Below, one piece after another: positions 9,237 through 18,218 of a stretch of DNA of 64,000 nt. Below the pieces are notes generated by a model. It saw only the letters and a list, made by a program, of their open reading frames with translations. It was not told the origin of the DNA and did not search any database. The stretch comes from Paracoccus versutus (lineage in GTDB: Bacteria; Pseudomonadota; Alphaproteobacteria; Rhodobacterales; Rhodobacteraceae). Position numbers and translations under genes: made by a program. The first letter of the stretch is position 1; every line of letters starts with the position of its first letter. The stretch spans positions 51,275 through 115,274 of the forward strand of contig NZ_JRKO01000006.1 of the NCBI RefSeq assembly GCF_000763885.1, given 5' to 3'.

Positions 9237-10118
9237 ATGGACAAGTTCAGTGTCCTGCTTTTCTCGGGTCTTACGAATGGCAGCGTCTACGGCCTCGTCG
9301 GACTTTCGCTTTCGCTGATCTATGGCGCCAACCGCGTGATCAATTTCGCTCAGGGCGAATTCGTCATGATCGGCACCATGTCCGCGATCCTGTTCATGGC
9401 AACCTACAATTTGTCGCTTCCGGTGGCGCTGGTCCTGACGCTGGGGGTTGTGCTGGCCATGGCGCTTGCGCTTGAATTCGCGGTCTATCTGCCGCTGCGC
9501 AGGCGCGGTGCCCCACCCCTGACCATCATGATCGGCACCATGGCCTTTGCCATCACCACCATGGGATTGGCGCTTCTGGTCTGGGGCCCCAACCAGCTTT
9601 CCGTGCCCAACATCCTGCCGATGGAGCCCATGACCGTGGGCCCGCTGATCACCAACTGGCAGCAGCTTGCGATCATCGGCGCCTTCGTGGCCTTTCTGGG
9701 GCTGACCTGGTTCATCCTCTATCGCACCTCGTTCGGCCTGGCGATCCGCGCCACCGGCGTCGACCCCAAGGTGGCGCTGCTGATGGGCATCCGTTCGGAC
9801 CGGATCGTGCGTTTCGCCTTCCTGTTCAGCGCCACCGTCAGCGGCCTTGCCGGCGTGCTGATCGGGCCGCTGCTGGGCGGGCAGATTTCCATCGGTGTGG
9901 CCCTGACGGTCAAGGGCTTCATGGCGGCCATCCTAGGGGGTCTTGGCAGTCCCTTCGCTGCCGCGGCCGGCGGCCTGGCCATCGGCGTCGCCGAAGCGAT
10001 GATCGCCGGCTACGGCAACAGCCTCTATGCCGAGCCGATCATCTTCCTCATCATTCTCATGATCCTGTTCGTGCGGCCCTATGGCCTGCTCGGGGACTTC
10101 GAAGCCGCCCGGAGGTAA
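9237..10118 (+). CDS. livH: ABC transporter permease, LivH type
   Basis: 293 residues, largely hydrophobic, with about eight predicted membrane segments. The N-terminal NGSVYGLVGLSLSLIYGANRVINFAQGEF stretch is the LivH hallmark, and the GIRSDRIVRFAFLFSATVSGLAGVL part near 180-205 is the conserved cytoplasmic loop that contacts the ATPase. It pairs with LivM, which starts five bases after its stop. Substrate specificity cannot be assigned. Confidence 0.9.
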   Translation: MDKFSVLLFSGLTNGSVYGLVGLSLSLIYGANRVINFAQGEFVMIGTMSAILFMATYNLSLPVALVLTLGVVLAMALALEFAVYLPLRRRGAPPLTIMIGTMAFAITTMGLALLVWGPNQLSVPNILPMEPMTVGPLITNWQQLAIIGAFVAFLGLTWFILYRTSFGLAIRATGVDPKVALLMGIRSDRIVRFAFLFSATVSGLAGVLIGPLLGGQISIGVALTVKGFMAAILGGLGSPFAAAAGGLAIGVAEAMIAGYGNSLYAEPIIFLIILMILFVRPYGLLGDFEAARR

Positions 10119-10123
10119 GCGAG

Positions 10124-11122
10124 ATGCGGAGTATGTTCCGGAATGGAAACCTTGCCATCGTGCTGATTGTCGTCGCCGCGCTGATCCTGCCGGCGCTGCT
10201 GTCCAGCGGCTATCAGCTTCGCATGGTCTCGATCATCTGGGTCTTTGCGCTGCTGGCCATGGGGTTCAACCTTCTCTATGGCATCACTGGCCAGATCTCG
10301 ATGGCACAACAGGCGTTTTTTGCGATCGGCGCCTATGGCTTCGCCATGCTTCAGGCCAGGCTGGGCTGGTCGCCCTTCGCCGCCCTGCCGGCGGCGGTGC
10401 TGATCGTGGCCGGCGTGGCCGCGGTGATCGGCCTGCCGCTGCTGCGGCTGCGCACCCATTACCTCGCCATGGCGACGCTGGCCTTTTCGCTGATGATGGT
10501 CGGGCTCACGAACAGGTGGGTCGAGTTCACCGGCGGATCGGCTGGCATCCAGATCCCGACCATCACGATGGGCGACTGGAGCATGAGCCGCGCCGGGCTT
10601 TACTATACGCTGGTTATCGTCGCGGCCATCGGCCTTGTCATCCACAACTTCATCATCTCGGGCCATCTGGGCCGCGCGATGCAGGCGGTGCGGGACGACG
10701 AGACGGGGGCCGAGTCGCTGGGCGTGAACGTCACCGCGGTCAAGCTGCGGGTATTCGTCCTGGCTGCGGTCTATGCTGCGGTCGGGGGCATCGGCTTCGG
10801 CCTTGTCAGCCGCCAGGTCAACCCCAGTTTCGGCGAGTTCCCGGTCATCGTCTCGCTGCTGACCATCGCGGTCGTCGGCGGCCTCGGCACCCGGTTCGGG
10901 CCGGTCATCGGCGCCATCGTCGTGGTGCTTGCGCCCCAGGCGCTCGCCCGGTTCGGCGAGCTTGAGACGCTGATCTATGGCCTGTGCCTGGGCGTGTTCC
11001 TGATCTTCCTGCCGAACGGGCTTTCCGGCGTCATGGAGCGCTGGGGCACAAGGCTGTTTCGGTCGCGTCCGCCGGCCCGCCAGCCCGTCGCCAAGAACGT
11101 TGTCGAGGGAGGTGCAAGATGA
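10124..11122 (+). CDS. livM: ABC transporter permease, LivM type
   Basis: 332 residues. The LLYGITGQISMAQQAFFAIGAYGFA motif near 60-85 and the ESLGVNVTAVKLRVFVLAAVYAAVGG loop near 205-230 identify the LivM half of the translocation pore. It overlaps livG by 4 bases (ATGA). Confidence 0.9.
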   Translation: MRSMFRNGNLAIVLIVVAALILPALLSSGYQLRMVSIIWVFALLAMGFNLLYGITGQISMAQQAFFAIGAYGFAMLQARLGWSPFAALPAAVLIVAGVAAVIGLPLLRLRTHYLAMATLAFSLMMVGLTNRWVEFTGGSAGIQIPTITMGDWSMSRAGLYYTLVIVAAIGLVIHNFIISGHLGRAMQAVRDDETGAESLGVNVTAVKLRVFVLAAVYAAVGGIGFGLVSRQVNPSFGEFPVIVSLLTIAVVGGLGTRFGPVIGAIVVVLAPQALARFGELETLIYGLCLGVFLIFLPNGLSGVMERWGTRLFRSRPPARQPVAKNVVEGGAR

Positions 11123-11928
11123 ACGCGATGACCCCGAACATCGGCCAGGATGCGCCGCTGCTCGAACTGCGCAACGGCACCAAGCGCTTCGGCGGGCTGG
11201 TCGCGGTGAACGATGTCTCGTTCTCGGTGCGCAGCGGCGAGGTGGTCGGCCTGATCGGGCCGAACGGCGCCGGCAAGTCGACGCTGTTCAACCTGGTCAC
11301 CGGCGTGGCGCAACTGTCGGTGGGCGAGATCCTGTTCGAGGGGCGGTCGATCACCGCCCTGCCGCTGCACAAGCGGCCCTCGATCGGCATGTCGCGCACC
11401 TTCCAGATCGTCCGCCTGTTCCCCGGCATGACCGTTTTGCAGAACGTGCTGATGGGCTTTCACCCGCAGCTTCCCGACGGGTTGCTGCGCACGCTTCTGG
11501 GCCTGCGGCACAGCTTGCGAGAGGAGCGCCGTGTCACCGAGAAGGCCATGGAACTGCTGCAATTCGTCGGTTTGGAGGATCTGGCCGACGAGAAGATCGG
11601 CGAATTGCCCTATGGCAAGCAGCGCCTGGTCGAGATCGCCCGCGCCATGGCCATCGAGCCGCGCATCCTGCTGCTGGACGAACCGGCGGCCGGTCTGAAC
11701 GGCACCGAGACGGCCAATCTTGGCGCCATGCTGCGCGTCCTGAACGAACGGGGCGTCACCGTCCTGATCGTCGAGCACGACATCGACTTCATGATGGGGC
11801 TTTGCGACCGGATCGTGGTGCTGGACCACGGTATCAAGATCGCCGAGGGCGTGCCCTCGGAAGTGCAATCCGATGAAAAGGTCATCGAGGCCTATCTGGG
11901 GCGGAGGGGTAGCCGTGCTGCAGCTTGA
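11119..11928 (+). CDS. livG: ABC transporter ATP-binding protein, LivG type
   Basis: 269 residues. Walker A GPNGAGKST, a degenerate signature LPYGKQR typical of LivG in place of LSGGQ, Walker B ILLLDEPAAGLN and the H-loop VEHDIDFM are all present. ATG 11119 overlaps the livM stop and has GAGGGAGG just upstream. It energises uptake with LivF. Confidence 0.92.
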   Translation: MNAMTPNIGQDAPLLELRNGTKRFGGLVAVNDVSFSVRSGEVVGLIGPNGAGKSTLFNLVTGVAQLSVGEILFEGRSITALPLHKRPSIGMSRTFQIVRLFPGMTVLQNVLMGFHPQLPDGLLRTLLGLRHSLREERRVTEKAMELLQFVGLEDLADEKIGELPYGKQRLVEIARAMAIEPRILLLDEPAAGLNGTETANLGAMLRVLNERGVTVLIVEHDIDFMMGLCDRIVVLDHGIKIAEGVPSEVQSDEKVIEAYLGRRGSRAAA

Positions 11929-12643
11929 CAACATCCGGGCCGGATATAAGGGCACCGAGGCGCTGCACGGCGTTTCCATGTGGGTGGATGCGGGCACCAT
12001 CGTCTCGGTCGTGGGCTCGAACGGCGCCGGCAAATCGACGACGGTGAACACGATCTCGCGGCTGGTGACCACCTATGGCGGCCGCATTACCTTCGAGGGA
12101 CGCGACATCACCGGGCTGGGCCCGGCCGAGGTCGTGGACATGGGCATCATCCAGGTCCCCGAGGGCCGCCAGCTTTTCGGCCCCCTGACCGTGGCCGAGA
12201 ACCTGCGGCTGGGCTTTCACCGCCAGCGGCGGGTCAAGAACCGCGAAGCCGCTTTCCGCGACAAGCTGGATTACATCTACGATCTGTTCCCGCGCCTGAA
12301 GGAACGCGCCGGACAGCGCGCAATCACCCTCAGCGGCGGCGAGCAGCAGATGGTCGCCATCGGCCGGGCCCTGATGGCCGAGCCGCGGCTGCTGCTGCTG
12401 GACGAGCCGTCGCTGGGTCTTGCGCCGCTGATCGTTGAAAAGATCTTCGACGTGCTGTCCGGGCTGCGCGCGCAGGGGCTGACCATGCTGCTGGTCGAAC
12501 AGCATGCCGACGAGGCGCTTGCGCTGGCCGATTACGGTTTCGTGCTTTCGGTCGGCAAGGTGACGGTTCATGGTCCCGGCGTCGAGCTGCGTAGCAATGC
12601 GGCCGTCACCAGTTCCTATCTTGGCCATGCAGGCGCGGCGTGA
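11915..12643 (+). CDS. livF: ABC transporter ATP-binding protein, LivF type
   Basis: 242 residues. Walker A GSNGAGKST, signature LSGGEQQM, Walker B LLLLDEPSLGLAP, and the VPEGRQLFGPLTVAENL segment typical of LivF. A GTG at 11915 is the preferred start: it follows GGAGGGG at 11903-11909 by five bases and gives the usual LQLDNIRAGY opening. An in-frame ATG at 11873 would place 14 extra residues deep within livG. The chosen start overlaps the livG stop. Confidence 0.9.
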   Translation: MLQLDNIRAGYKGTEALHGVSMWVDAGTIVSVVGSNGAGKSTTVNTISRLVTTYGGRITFEGRDITGLGPAEVVDMGIIQVPEGRQLFGPLTVAENLRLGFHRQRRVKNREAAFRDKLDYIYDLFPRLKERAGQRAITLSGGEQQMVAIGRALMAEPRLLLLDEPSLGLAPLIVEKIFDVLSGLRAQGLTMLLVEQHADEALALADYGFVLSVGKVTVHGPGVELRSNAAVTSSYLGHAGAA

Positions 12644-12656
12644 AGGGCAGATACAG

Positions 12657-14069
12657 ATGGAAATGAATGCGGATGTGGTCGTCATGGGCGCGGGCCTGGC
12701 CGGCCTGGTCGCTGCCCGGCGCGCGGCCGAGCTGGGTGCCAGGGTGGTGCTGCTCGAGGCGGGCGAGGGGCGCTACCCTGCCAACTCGCGCTATACCGGC
12801 GGCGTGTTCCATGTCGCGTTCGAGGACGTGACTGCGGGGCCGGCCGTGCTGCGCGACGCGATAAGCCGGGCTGGCGGGGATTGCCCCGATCCGGGCCTTG
12901 CCGATGCCTATGCCGCGAATGCCGGCAGGGCGATCGCATGGCTGGCCGTGAATGGCGCCGATTTCGGGCAGGGCGGCGACTTTCCCTGGATGAGCCGGAT
13001 GCTGGTGCCCTTCAGCCTGCGCGAGCCGGGCTTTCCCAATCACTGGCCCGACAAGGGGGCAGAGCGCCTGCTGGAACGGCTGGGACGGGATTTCACCGAG
13101 GCCGGGGGCGCGTTCCTGCGCGGCTGGCGCGGGCGCAGCCTTCTGACCATGGACGGGCGCTGCTCGGGGCTCGAGGCCGTGCGGGCCGATGGGGACATGT
13201 TGCGGATTGTCGCCAAATCCGTGGTGATCGCCGACGGCGGCTTTCAGGGCGATTCCGAACTGGTGCGCGAGCATATCTCGCCGCGCCCGGAAAGCCTGTG
13301 CCGGCGCGGGGCCGGAACCGGGCGCGGGGACGGGCTGAAGATGGCGGCGGCGGTCGGCGCGAAGCTCGTGGGTCTCGACCGCTTCTATGGCCATGTCCAG
13401 GCGGCCGAGGCGATCCGCGACGACCGGCTCTGGCCCTATCCGATCCTGGACATCCTGGGGTCCTCGGCCATCGTGGTCGGTCCCGACGGGCGGCGCTTCA
13501 CCGACGAGGGCAAGGGCGGCGTGCCGCTGGCCAATGCCATCGCGGCCTTGCCCGATCCCCTGTCGTCCTTTGTCGTCTTCGACCGCGCCATCTGGGAAGG
13601 GCCGGGTCGGGCTTTCCTGCTGCCTCCCAATCCCACCTTCGAAGAGCGCGGCGTCGCCATATTGCGCGCCGATACGCTGGAGCAGCTGGCCGATGCCGCC
13701 GGCCTGCCCGCCGAAAATCTGGCGCGGACGGTGGCGGACTACAATGCGGCGGTCGCCACCGGCAGCACCGCGCAGCTTCACCCGCCAAGAAGCTCGCGCA
13801 CTGATACGCTTTCCGGTGCGGCTTGGCCGATCAAGGGGCCGGAATTCATGGCGATCCGCCTGTGCGCCGGGATCACCTATACGATGGGCGGCATCGCCAT
13901 CGATCCCTCGGCGCGGGTCGTCTCGTGCGACGGCGGTGTCATTCCGGGGCTGTTCGCGGCGGGCTCGGCCACGGGCGGCCTCGATGGCGGGCCGGATTCG
14001 GTCTATCTGGGCGGACTGGCGCGCGCTGCGACCTTCGGCCTGCTGGCCGGCGAGGCCGCGGCTTCCTGA
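12657..14069 (+). CDS. FAD-dependent oxidoreductase (fumarate reductase/tricarballylate dehydrogenase-like)
   Basis: About 470 residues. N-terminal FAD motif GAGLAGLVAARRAAELGARVVLLEAG, a central cap domain, and a C-terminal GIAIDPSARV plus LFAAGSATGGLDGG segment characteristic of the FAD_binding_2 family (succinate/fumarate, 3-ketosteroid 1-dehydrogenase, TcuA). It likely introduces or reduces a C=C bond next to an acid or ketone. ATG 12657 follows GAAGGGC; further in-frame starts lie inside livF. The next gene is the zinc alcohol dehydrogenase, 20 bases on. Confidence 0.85.
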   Translation: MEMNADVVVMGAGLAGLVAARRAAELGARVVLLEAGEGRYPANSRYTGGVFHVAFEDVTAGPAVLRDAISRAGGDCPDPGLADAYAANAGRAIAWLAVNGADFGQGGDFPWMSRMLVPFSLREPGFPNHWPDKGAERLLERLGRDFTEAGGAFLRGWRGRSLLTMDGRCSGLEAVRADGDMLRIVAKSVVIADGGFQGDSELVREHISPRPESLCRRGAGTGRGDGLKMAAAVGAKLVGLDRFYGHVQAAEAIRDDRLWPYPILDILGSSAIVVGPDGRRFTDEGKGGVPLANAIAALPDPLSSFVVFDRAIWEGPGRAFLLPPNPTFEERGVAILRADTLEQLADAAGLPAENLARTVADYNAAVATGSTAQLHPPRSSRTDTLSGAAWPIKGPEFMAIRLCAGITYTMGGIAIDPSARVVSCDGGVIPGLFAAGSATGGLDGGPDSVYLGGLARAATFGLLAGEAAAS

Positions 14070-14089
14070 TTATCGTTGGAGAGATTTCC

Positions 14090-15181
14090 ATGGCAATGAA
14101 AGTGCGCGCCGCGGTGGCGCATCGGCAAAAGGTGCCGCTGACGATCGAGACGCTGGATCTGGACGGGCCGCGCGCGGGCGAGGTTCTGGTGGAACTCAAG
14201 GCGTCGGGACTGTGCCATTCCGATCTCAGCCTGTTCGATGGGTCGCGCGACTGGACCGACTATCCGCTGCTGCCGGGCCATGAAGGGGCAGGCGTGGTTC
14301 TGGAATGCGGGGCCGGCGTCACCTCGGTCAAACCGGGCGATCACGTGATCCCGGTGGCGATTCCGGAATGCGGCGAATGTCCGGCCTGCCGCAGCACGGT
14401 CACCAATCTGTGCGACCATTATTTCCAGCCCTGGCCGCGGCGGCCCTTCAGCCTGGACGGCCGGCCGGTGCGCGCCTTTTGCGAGCTTGGCACGTTTGCC
14501 AGCCACATCGTGGTGCGCGAGACCCAGGTCTGCCGCATTCGCAAGGACGTGCCGCTGGAAACGGTGTGCTGCCTGGCCTGCGCCGGCGCCACCGGCATCG
14601 GCGCCGCTGCCTATACGGCCCGCGTCGCGCCCGGCACGACCGTGGTGGTGTTCGGCCTGGGCGGGATCGGCACCAACGTTGTCGACGGGGCACGGATCTG
14701 CGGCGCCGCGCGGATCATCGGCGTCGATACCAACACGGCGCGCGAGGCCTCGTCGCGGCTGGCGGGCGTCACCGATTTCATCAATCCGCGCCAGGTGGAC
14801 GACGTGGTCGGCCATATCCGCGAGATCACCGGCGGCGGCGCGGATTACAGCTTCGAATGCGTGGGCTCGGCCGAACTGTGGCGTCAGGCGGTGGAATGCA
14901 CGCGGATCGGCTGGGGCATGGCCGTGATGGTCGGCGTGCCGCCCAGCGTCGAGACGGTCGCCTTCCGGCCGCGGTCGATCCTCGAGGGCCGGCGGATCAT
15001 GGGATCCTATCTGGGCAACGTGAAGACCCGCACCGAACTGCCGCAGCTTGTGGAGTGGTTCGTCGAGGGCAAGCTGTCGCTGGACCAGCTGGTCACGCAT
15101 CGCATCAGCCTCGACCAGATCAATTCCGGCTTCGATCTGCTGAAACAGGGCAGCGCCCTGCGCAGCGTCATCGTCTACTGA
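14090..15181 (+). CDS. Zinc-dependent alcohol dehydrogenase (class III-like)
   Basis: 363 residues. Catalytic zinc ligands sit in GLCHSDLS (Cys) and GHEGAGVV (His). The structural zinc lobe CGECPACRSTVTNLC holds four cysteines spaced 2-2-7. The NAD-binding GLGGIGTNVV turn is at about 187-196, followed by VDTN, which suggests NAD. It resembles glutathione-dependent formaldehyde and benzyl-alcohol dehydrogenases. It could work before the aldehyde dehydrogenase of the first operon. Its last 14 bases overlap the convergent MFS gene. Confidence 0.9.
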   Translation: MAMKVRAAVAHRQKVPLTIETLDLDGPRAGEVLVELKASGLCHSDLSLFDGSRDWTDYPLLPGHEGAGVVLECGAGVTSVKPGDHVIPVAIPECGECPACRSTVTNLCDHYFQPWPRRPFSLDGRPVRAFCELGTFASHIVVRETQVCRIRKDVPLETVCCLACAGATGIGAAAYTARVAPGTTVVVFGLGGIGTNVVDGARICGAARIIGVDTNTAREASSRLAGVTDFINPRQVDDVVGHIREITGGGADYSFECVGSAELWRQAVECTRIGWGMAVMVGVPPSVETVAFRPRSILEGRRIMGSYLGNVKTRTELPQLVEWFVEGKLSLDQLVTHRISLDQINSGFDLLKQGSALRSVIVY

Positions 15182-16376
15182 ACCACCGCAGAGAGATGGG
15201 ACAGAATGCGGCGGCCGCGACGGCGCTGGCCGCTAGCAGCACCAGCGCCATTGCCAGTTCAAGCGGCACCGGCAGCATTCCGGTGGCCGCGATGATCGCG
15301 GCTCCGGTCCCCATCTGGGTGCAGCCGTAAAGGCCCGAGGCAGCGCCGATCGCCGCAGCCTCGGCGCTGATCGCACCGCTCATGGCAAAGGGGCTGCAAA
15401 GCCCGATGGCGAAGGAGATGGCCATGATCGGCAGGTGCAGGCTCAGAAGGCTCAGCCGGCCCGCAAGGACAAGACCCAGCAGGAACAGACTGGCCGCCAG
15501 CATCGTCAAGCTGGCCGTCTTGACCACGGTCTGCACCGGCAGGCGGCCGGCAAGCCGGCTGGCCAGCAGGCTGCCCAAGGTCAGGCTGCCGACCACGACC
15601 AGGAAGGCCAACCCCACCTGATCCGGCGTCAGGCCGAACTGGGTTTTCAGGATGAAGGGCGCTGCACCGACAAAGGCATAGAAGCTGGTGGTGGCAAAGG
15701 CGCCGCCGATGCAGAAGCGCATGAAGACCGCGTTCTGGCGCAGCGCCAGGATACGCCCGAAATAGGCGCGGATGTTGATGTCGCCGCGATTCGCATGGGT
15801 CTCGGGCAAGGTGGCCAGGGTGATCGCCAGCAGCACGGCGTTCATGCCCGCAAGCAGCACGAAGACGGCGCGCCAGCCGAAATGCAGGGCAACCTGCCCG
15901 CCGATGATCGGGGCGAAGGCCGGGCCGATGCTGATCGCGGCGCCAAGGATCGCCAGCCGGGCGGTTGCGCGATCCGGTCCCGCCGTGTCGCGGGTGATGG
16001 CCCGGCCAAGGACCAGGCCCGCGCATCCGCCGATCGCCTGGAAGACCCGCGCGATCAGCACTGCCCCCAGGCTGGGCGCGACGACAAGCGCCGCGCTGGA
16101 CAGGACATAAAGCAGAAGCCCCGCAAGCAGCACCGGGCGGCGGCCGAAACGGTCTGACAGCAGGCCCAGCAGCAACTGCCCCAGCGACAGCCCGATCAGA
16201 TAGGCGGTAATCGACAGCTGCATTGCGCCCGCCGAGACGCCCAGATCCCGCGCTGCGTCCGGCAGCGCCGGAACGAAGATGTGGATCGGGAAGGTGCCCG
16301 CGATGGTGATCCAGACCAGGAACATCAGGGATGGCGCGCGCGAGAGGCGTTGGGGCGGGGAACGCAGGAAATCCAT
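15168..16376 (-). CDS. MFS transporter, Bcr/CflA drug-resistance subfamily
   Basis: About 402 residues with 12 predicted membrane segments. The opening TIAGTFPIHIFVPALPDAARDLGVS and the LLGLLSDRFGRRPVLLAGL cytoplasmic loop (motif A) are typical of Bcr/CflA exporters. The ATG at 16376 leaves 16 residues before the first membrane helix; an ATG at 16427 and a GTG at 16457 are also in frame, and none has a strong ribosome site. It may expel the substrate or a toxic intermediate. It is divergent from the enoyl-CoA hydratase gene, with operator site 2 between them. Confidence 0.87.
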   Translation of the reverse strand: MDFLRSPPQRLSRAPSLMFLVWITIAGTFPIHIFVPALPDAARDLGVSAGAMQLSITAYLIGLSLGQLLLGLLSDRFGRRPVLLAGLLLYVLSSAALVVAPSLGAVLIARVFQAIGGCAGLVLGRAITRDTAGPDRATARLAILGAAISIGPAFAPIIGGQVALHFGWRAVFVLLAGMNAVLLAITLATLPETHANRGDINIRAYFGRILALRQNAVFMRFCIGGAFATTSFYAFVGAAPFILKTQFGLTPDQVGLAFLVVVGSLTLGSLLASRLAGRLPVQTVVKTASLTMLAASLFLLGLVLAGRLSLLSLHLPIMAISFAIGLCSPFAMSGAISAEAAAIGAASGLYGCTQMGTGAAIIAATGMLPVPLELAMALVLLAASAVAAAAFCPISLRWFSRR

Positions 16377-16475
16377 GGCCGATCCATAAGCAAGGGGTGT
16401 TTTCGCCGCCAATTTCTTCTTTGACATTCTTCGCGGCGGGTCAGAGAGGCTTGACACATGTCGGCATTTGGGTCA

Positions 16476-16491
16476 ACGGTTGAACCAATGA
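16476..16491. promoter_or_regulatory. Putative GntR operator, site 2
   Basis: ACGGTTGAACCAATGA lies between the divergent MFS and enoyl-CoA hydratase genes, 16 bases before the hydratase start. It shares GGTTGAACCAATGA exactly with site 6. Confidence 0.68.
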
Positions 16492-16507
16492 AAATTGGAG
16501 GACCCCT

Positions 16508-17392
16508 ATGTCAGAGGATCTGAGCGATCGCGTGCTTTACGAAGCCCGCGACGGCCGCGCCTACATCACCCTGAACCGGCCGGAAAAGCGCAACGCGGTC
16601 ACCTATGAGATGTTCGACCGGTTCATGGAGCATATCCGCACTGCCGAGGACGACGACGACGTGCGCGTCATCATCATCCGCGGCGAAGGGCCGGATTTCT
16701 GCACCGGCCACGACCTGGCGCAGGTCGGCTCGGAATACGGCTTTTCGGCCGACAAGGATGCGCGGCGTCCCAGCCAGCGCCGGCGCATCCACTTCGACAA
16801 GCGCCATGTCGAGCAGTTCCGCGAGCTGTTCTATTGCGTCAAGCCGACGATCTCGCTGGTCCAGGGCAATTGCGTGGGTGCGGGCACCTATATCGTCGAG
16901 GCCTCTGACCTGGTCATCGCCGCGACCAATGCCAAGATCGGCCACCCCGAGCAGAAGATGATGCTGGCCGGCGCGGCCTACATGACCACCTTCAACATCC
17001 TTGCCATGGGTCCGCGCAAGGCGCGCGAGATGCTGCTGCTGGGCACCACCGTGAACGGCACCGAGGCCGTCGAGCAGGGGCTGGCCAACAGGGCGGTGCC
17101 GCCCGAGGAACTGGCCGCCGCCGGCGAGGAATGGGCCGAGCGGATCGTGCGCCTGCCGCGCGATGCCATCGCCATCGGCAAGGCCGCGACCCATATGGCG
17201 ATGGATTCGCTGGGGATGACCTCGCAATTCATCTATGGCTATGTCGGCCACGCCCTGGGCACCAACATCCGTTACGAGCCGGATGAGCAGAACTTCATGA
17301 AGCTGCGCCGCGACAAGGGCGTCACCGGGGCCTCGAAGGAACGCGAGGGCCGCTTTGAAAGCAGCGGTTCCGACGCCGGTTCCAAGCCTTGA
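16508..17392 (+). CDS. Enoyl-CoA hydratase/isomerase-family protein
   Basis: 294 residues of the crotonase fold. The N-terminal AYITLNRPEKRNAVT and the FCTGHDLAQVG segment, which forms the first half of the oxyanion hole, are clear; the NCVGAGTYIVEASDLVIAA stretch provides the second. The usual glutamate pair of classical hydratases is not obvious, so hydratase, isomerase or hydrolase activity all remain possible. GGAGG at 16497-16501 sets the start. It opens a four-gene operon (hydratase, SDR, acyl-CoA dehydrogenase, PrpF-like). Confidence 0.88.
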   Translation: MSEDLSDRVLYEARDGRAYITLNRPEKRNAVTYEMFDRFMEHIRTAEDDDDVRVIIIRGEGPDFCTGHDLAQVGSEYGFSADKDARRPSQRRRIHFDKRHVEQFRELFYCVKPTISLVQGNCVGAGTYIVEASDLVIAATNAKIGHPEQKMMLAGAAYMTTFNILAMGPRKAREMLLLGTTVNGTEAVEQGLANRAVPPEELAAAGEEWAERIVRLPRDAIAIGKAATHMAMDSLGMTSQFIYGYVGHALGTNIRYEPDEQNFMKLRRDKGVTGASKEREGRFESSGSDAGSKP

Positions 17393-17407
17393 GCGGGGGG
17401 CAGCATC

Positions 17408-18202
17408 ATGCAGACTGACCTGGAAGGCCGCAGTGCCGTCGTGCTGGGCGGCACCAAGGGAATCGGCCGCGCCGCGGTCATCAAGCTGGCGCAATCTGGC
17501 GCCAGCGTGGTGATCCAGGGCCGTGATGCCCGCGCGGCGCAGGAACTCATTGCCGAGTTGAAGGACTATCGCGGCATGCGGCTGTTCGTGGAAAGCGATC
17601 TGCTGAGCTATGAGGGCATCGACACGGCCGTGCGCACCGCGAAAGAGGCTTTCGAGCGGGTCGATATCGTCGTCGCCAGCGGCGGCCCGAAAGAGCCGCG
17701 TCCGAAGCTGTTCGTCGACACCAGCCCCGAGGAAAGCATCGCCACCATCGAAAGCCGGCTGATGCCGCGGCTGCACGCGCTGCATGCGGCGGTTCGCTAC
17801 ATGGGCGATCAGGGCTATGGCAAGGTCATCCTGCTGACCACCGACGCCGCGCGCATCCCGACGCCGGCCGAATCGATGATCGGCGCGGCGGGGGCGGTGG
17901 TCATGTCGCTGACCCGGTCCCTGGCGCAGGAACTGGCGGGCCTCGGCATCCGCGTCAACGCCATCGCCACCACGCTGACGACCGGGACGCCGGGGCATGA
18001 CACCTTCCTCAAGGCGCAGGCCTCGGGTTCGCAGGAGGTCATCGTGCGCGCCTTCAACAAGGTCGCGGAGCGGGTAAAGTTCCGCATGAACTCGGCCGAG
18101 GACCTGGCCGAATACGTCCTGTTCCTCGCTTCGCCTGAAAGCGATCAGATTTCCGGCTCCACCATCAGCATCAACGGCGGCCTGTCGTTCCCCAGCTATT
18201 AG
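17408..18202 (+). CDS. SDR-family protein lacking the Tyr-Lys catalytic pair
   Basis: 264 residues with a Rossmann fold: GGTKGIG at 14-20 binds the dinucleotide, and the C-terminal SGSTISINGGLSFPSY is a standard SDR ending. Aligned by hand to FabG through the following SLAxE helix and GIRVNAIA strand, the YxxxK positions are I158 and G162, and the serine position is T144/T145. The canonical catalytic triad is therefore missing. It sits between hydratase and acyl-CoA dehydrogenase genes, where a 3-hydroxyacyl-CoA dehydrogenase is expected. It may be an unorthodox dehydrogenase or a non-redox member. Confidence 0.85.
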   Translation: MQTDLEGRSAVVLGGTKGIGRAAVIKLAQSGASVVIQGRDARAAQELIAELKDYRGMRLFVESDLLSYEGIDTAVRTAKEAFERVDIVVASGGPKEPRPKLFVDTSPEESIATIESRLMPRLHALHAAVRYMGDQGYGKVILLTTDAARIPTPAESMIGAAGAVVMSLTRSLAQELAGLGIRVNAIATTLTTGTPGHDTFLKAQASGSQEVIVRAFNKVAERVKFRMNSAEDLAEYVLFLASPESDQISGSTISINGGLSFPSY

Positions 18203-18218
18203 GCCGCAAGGATCCGTC

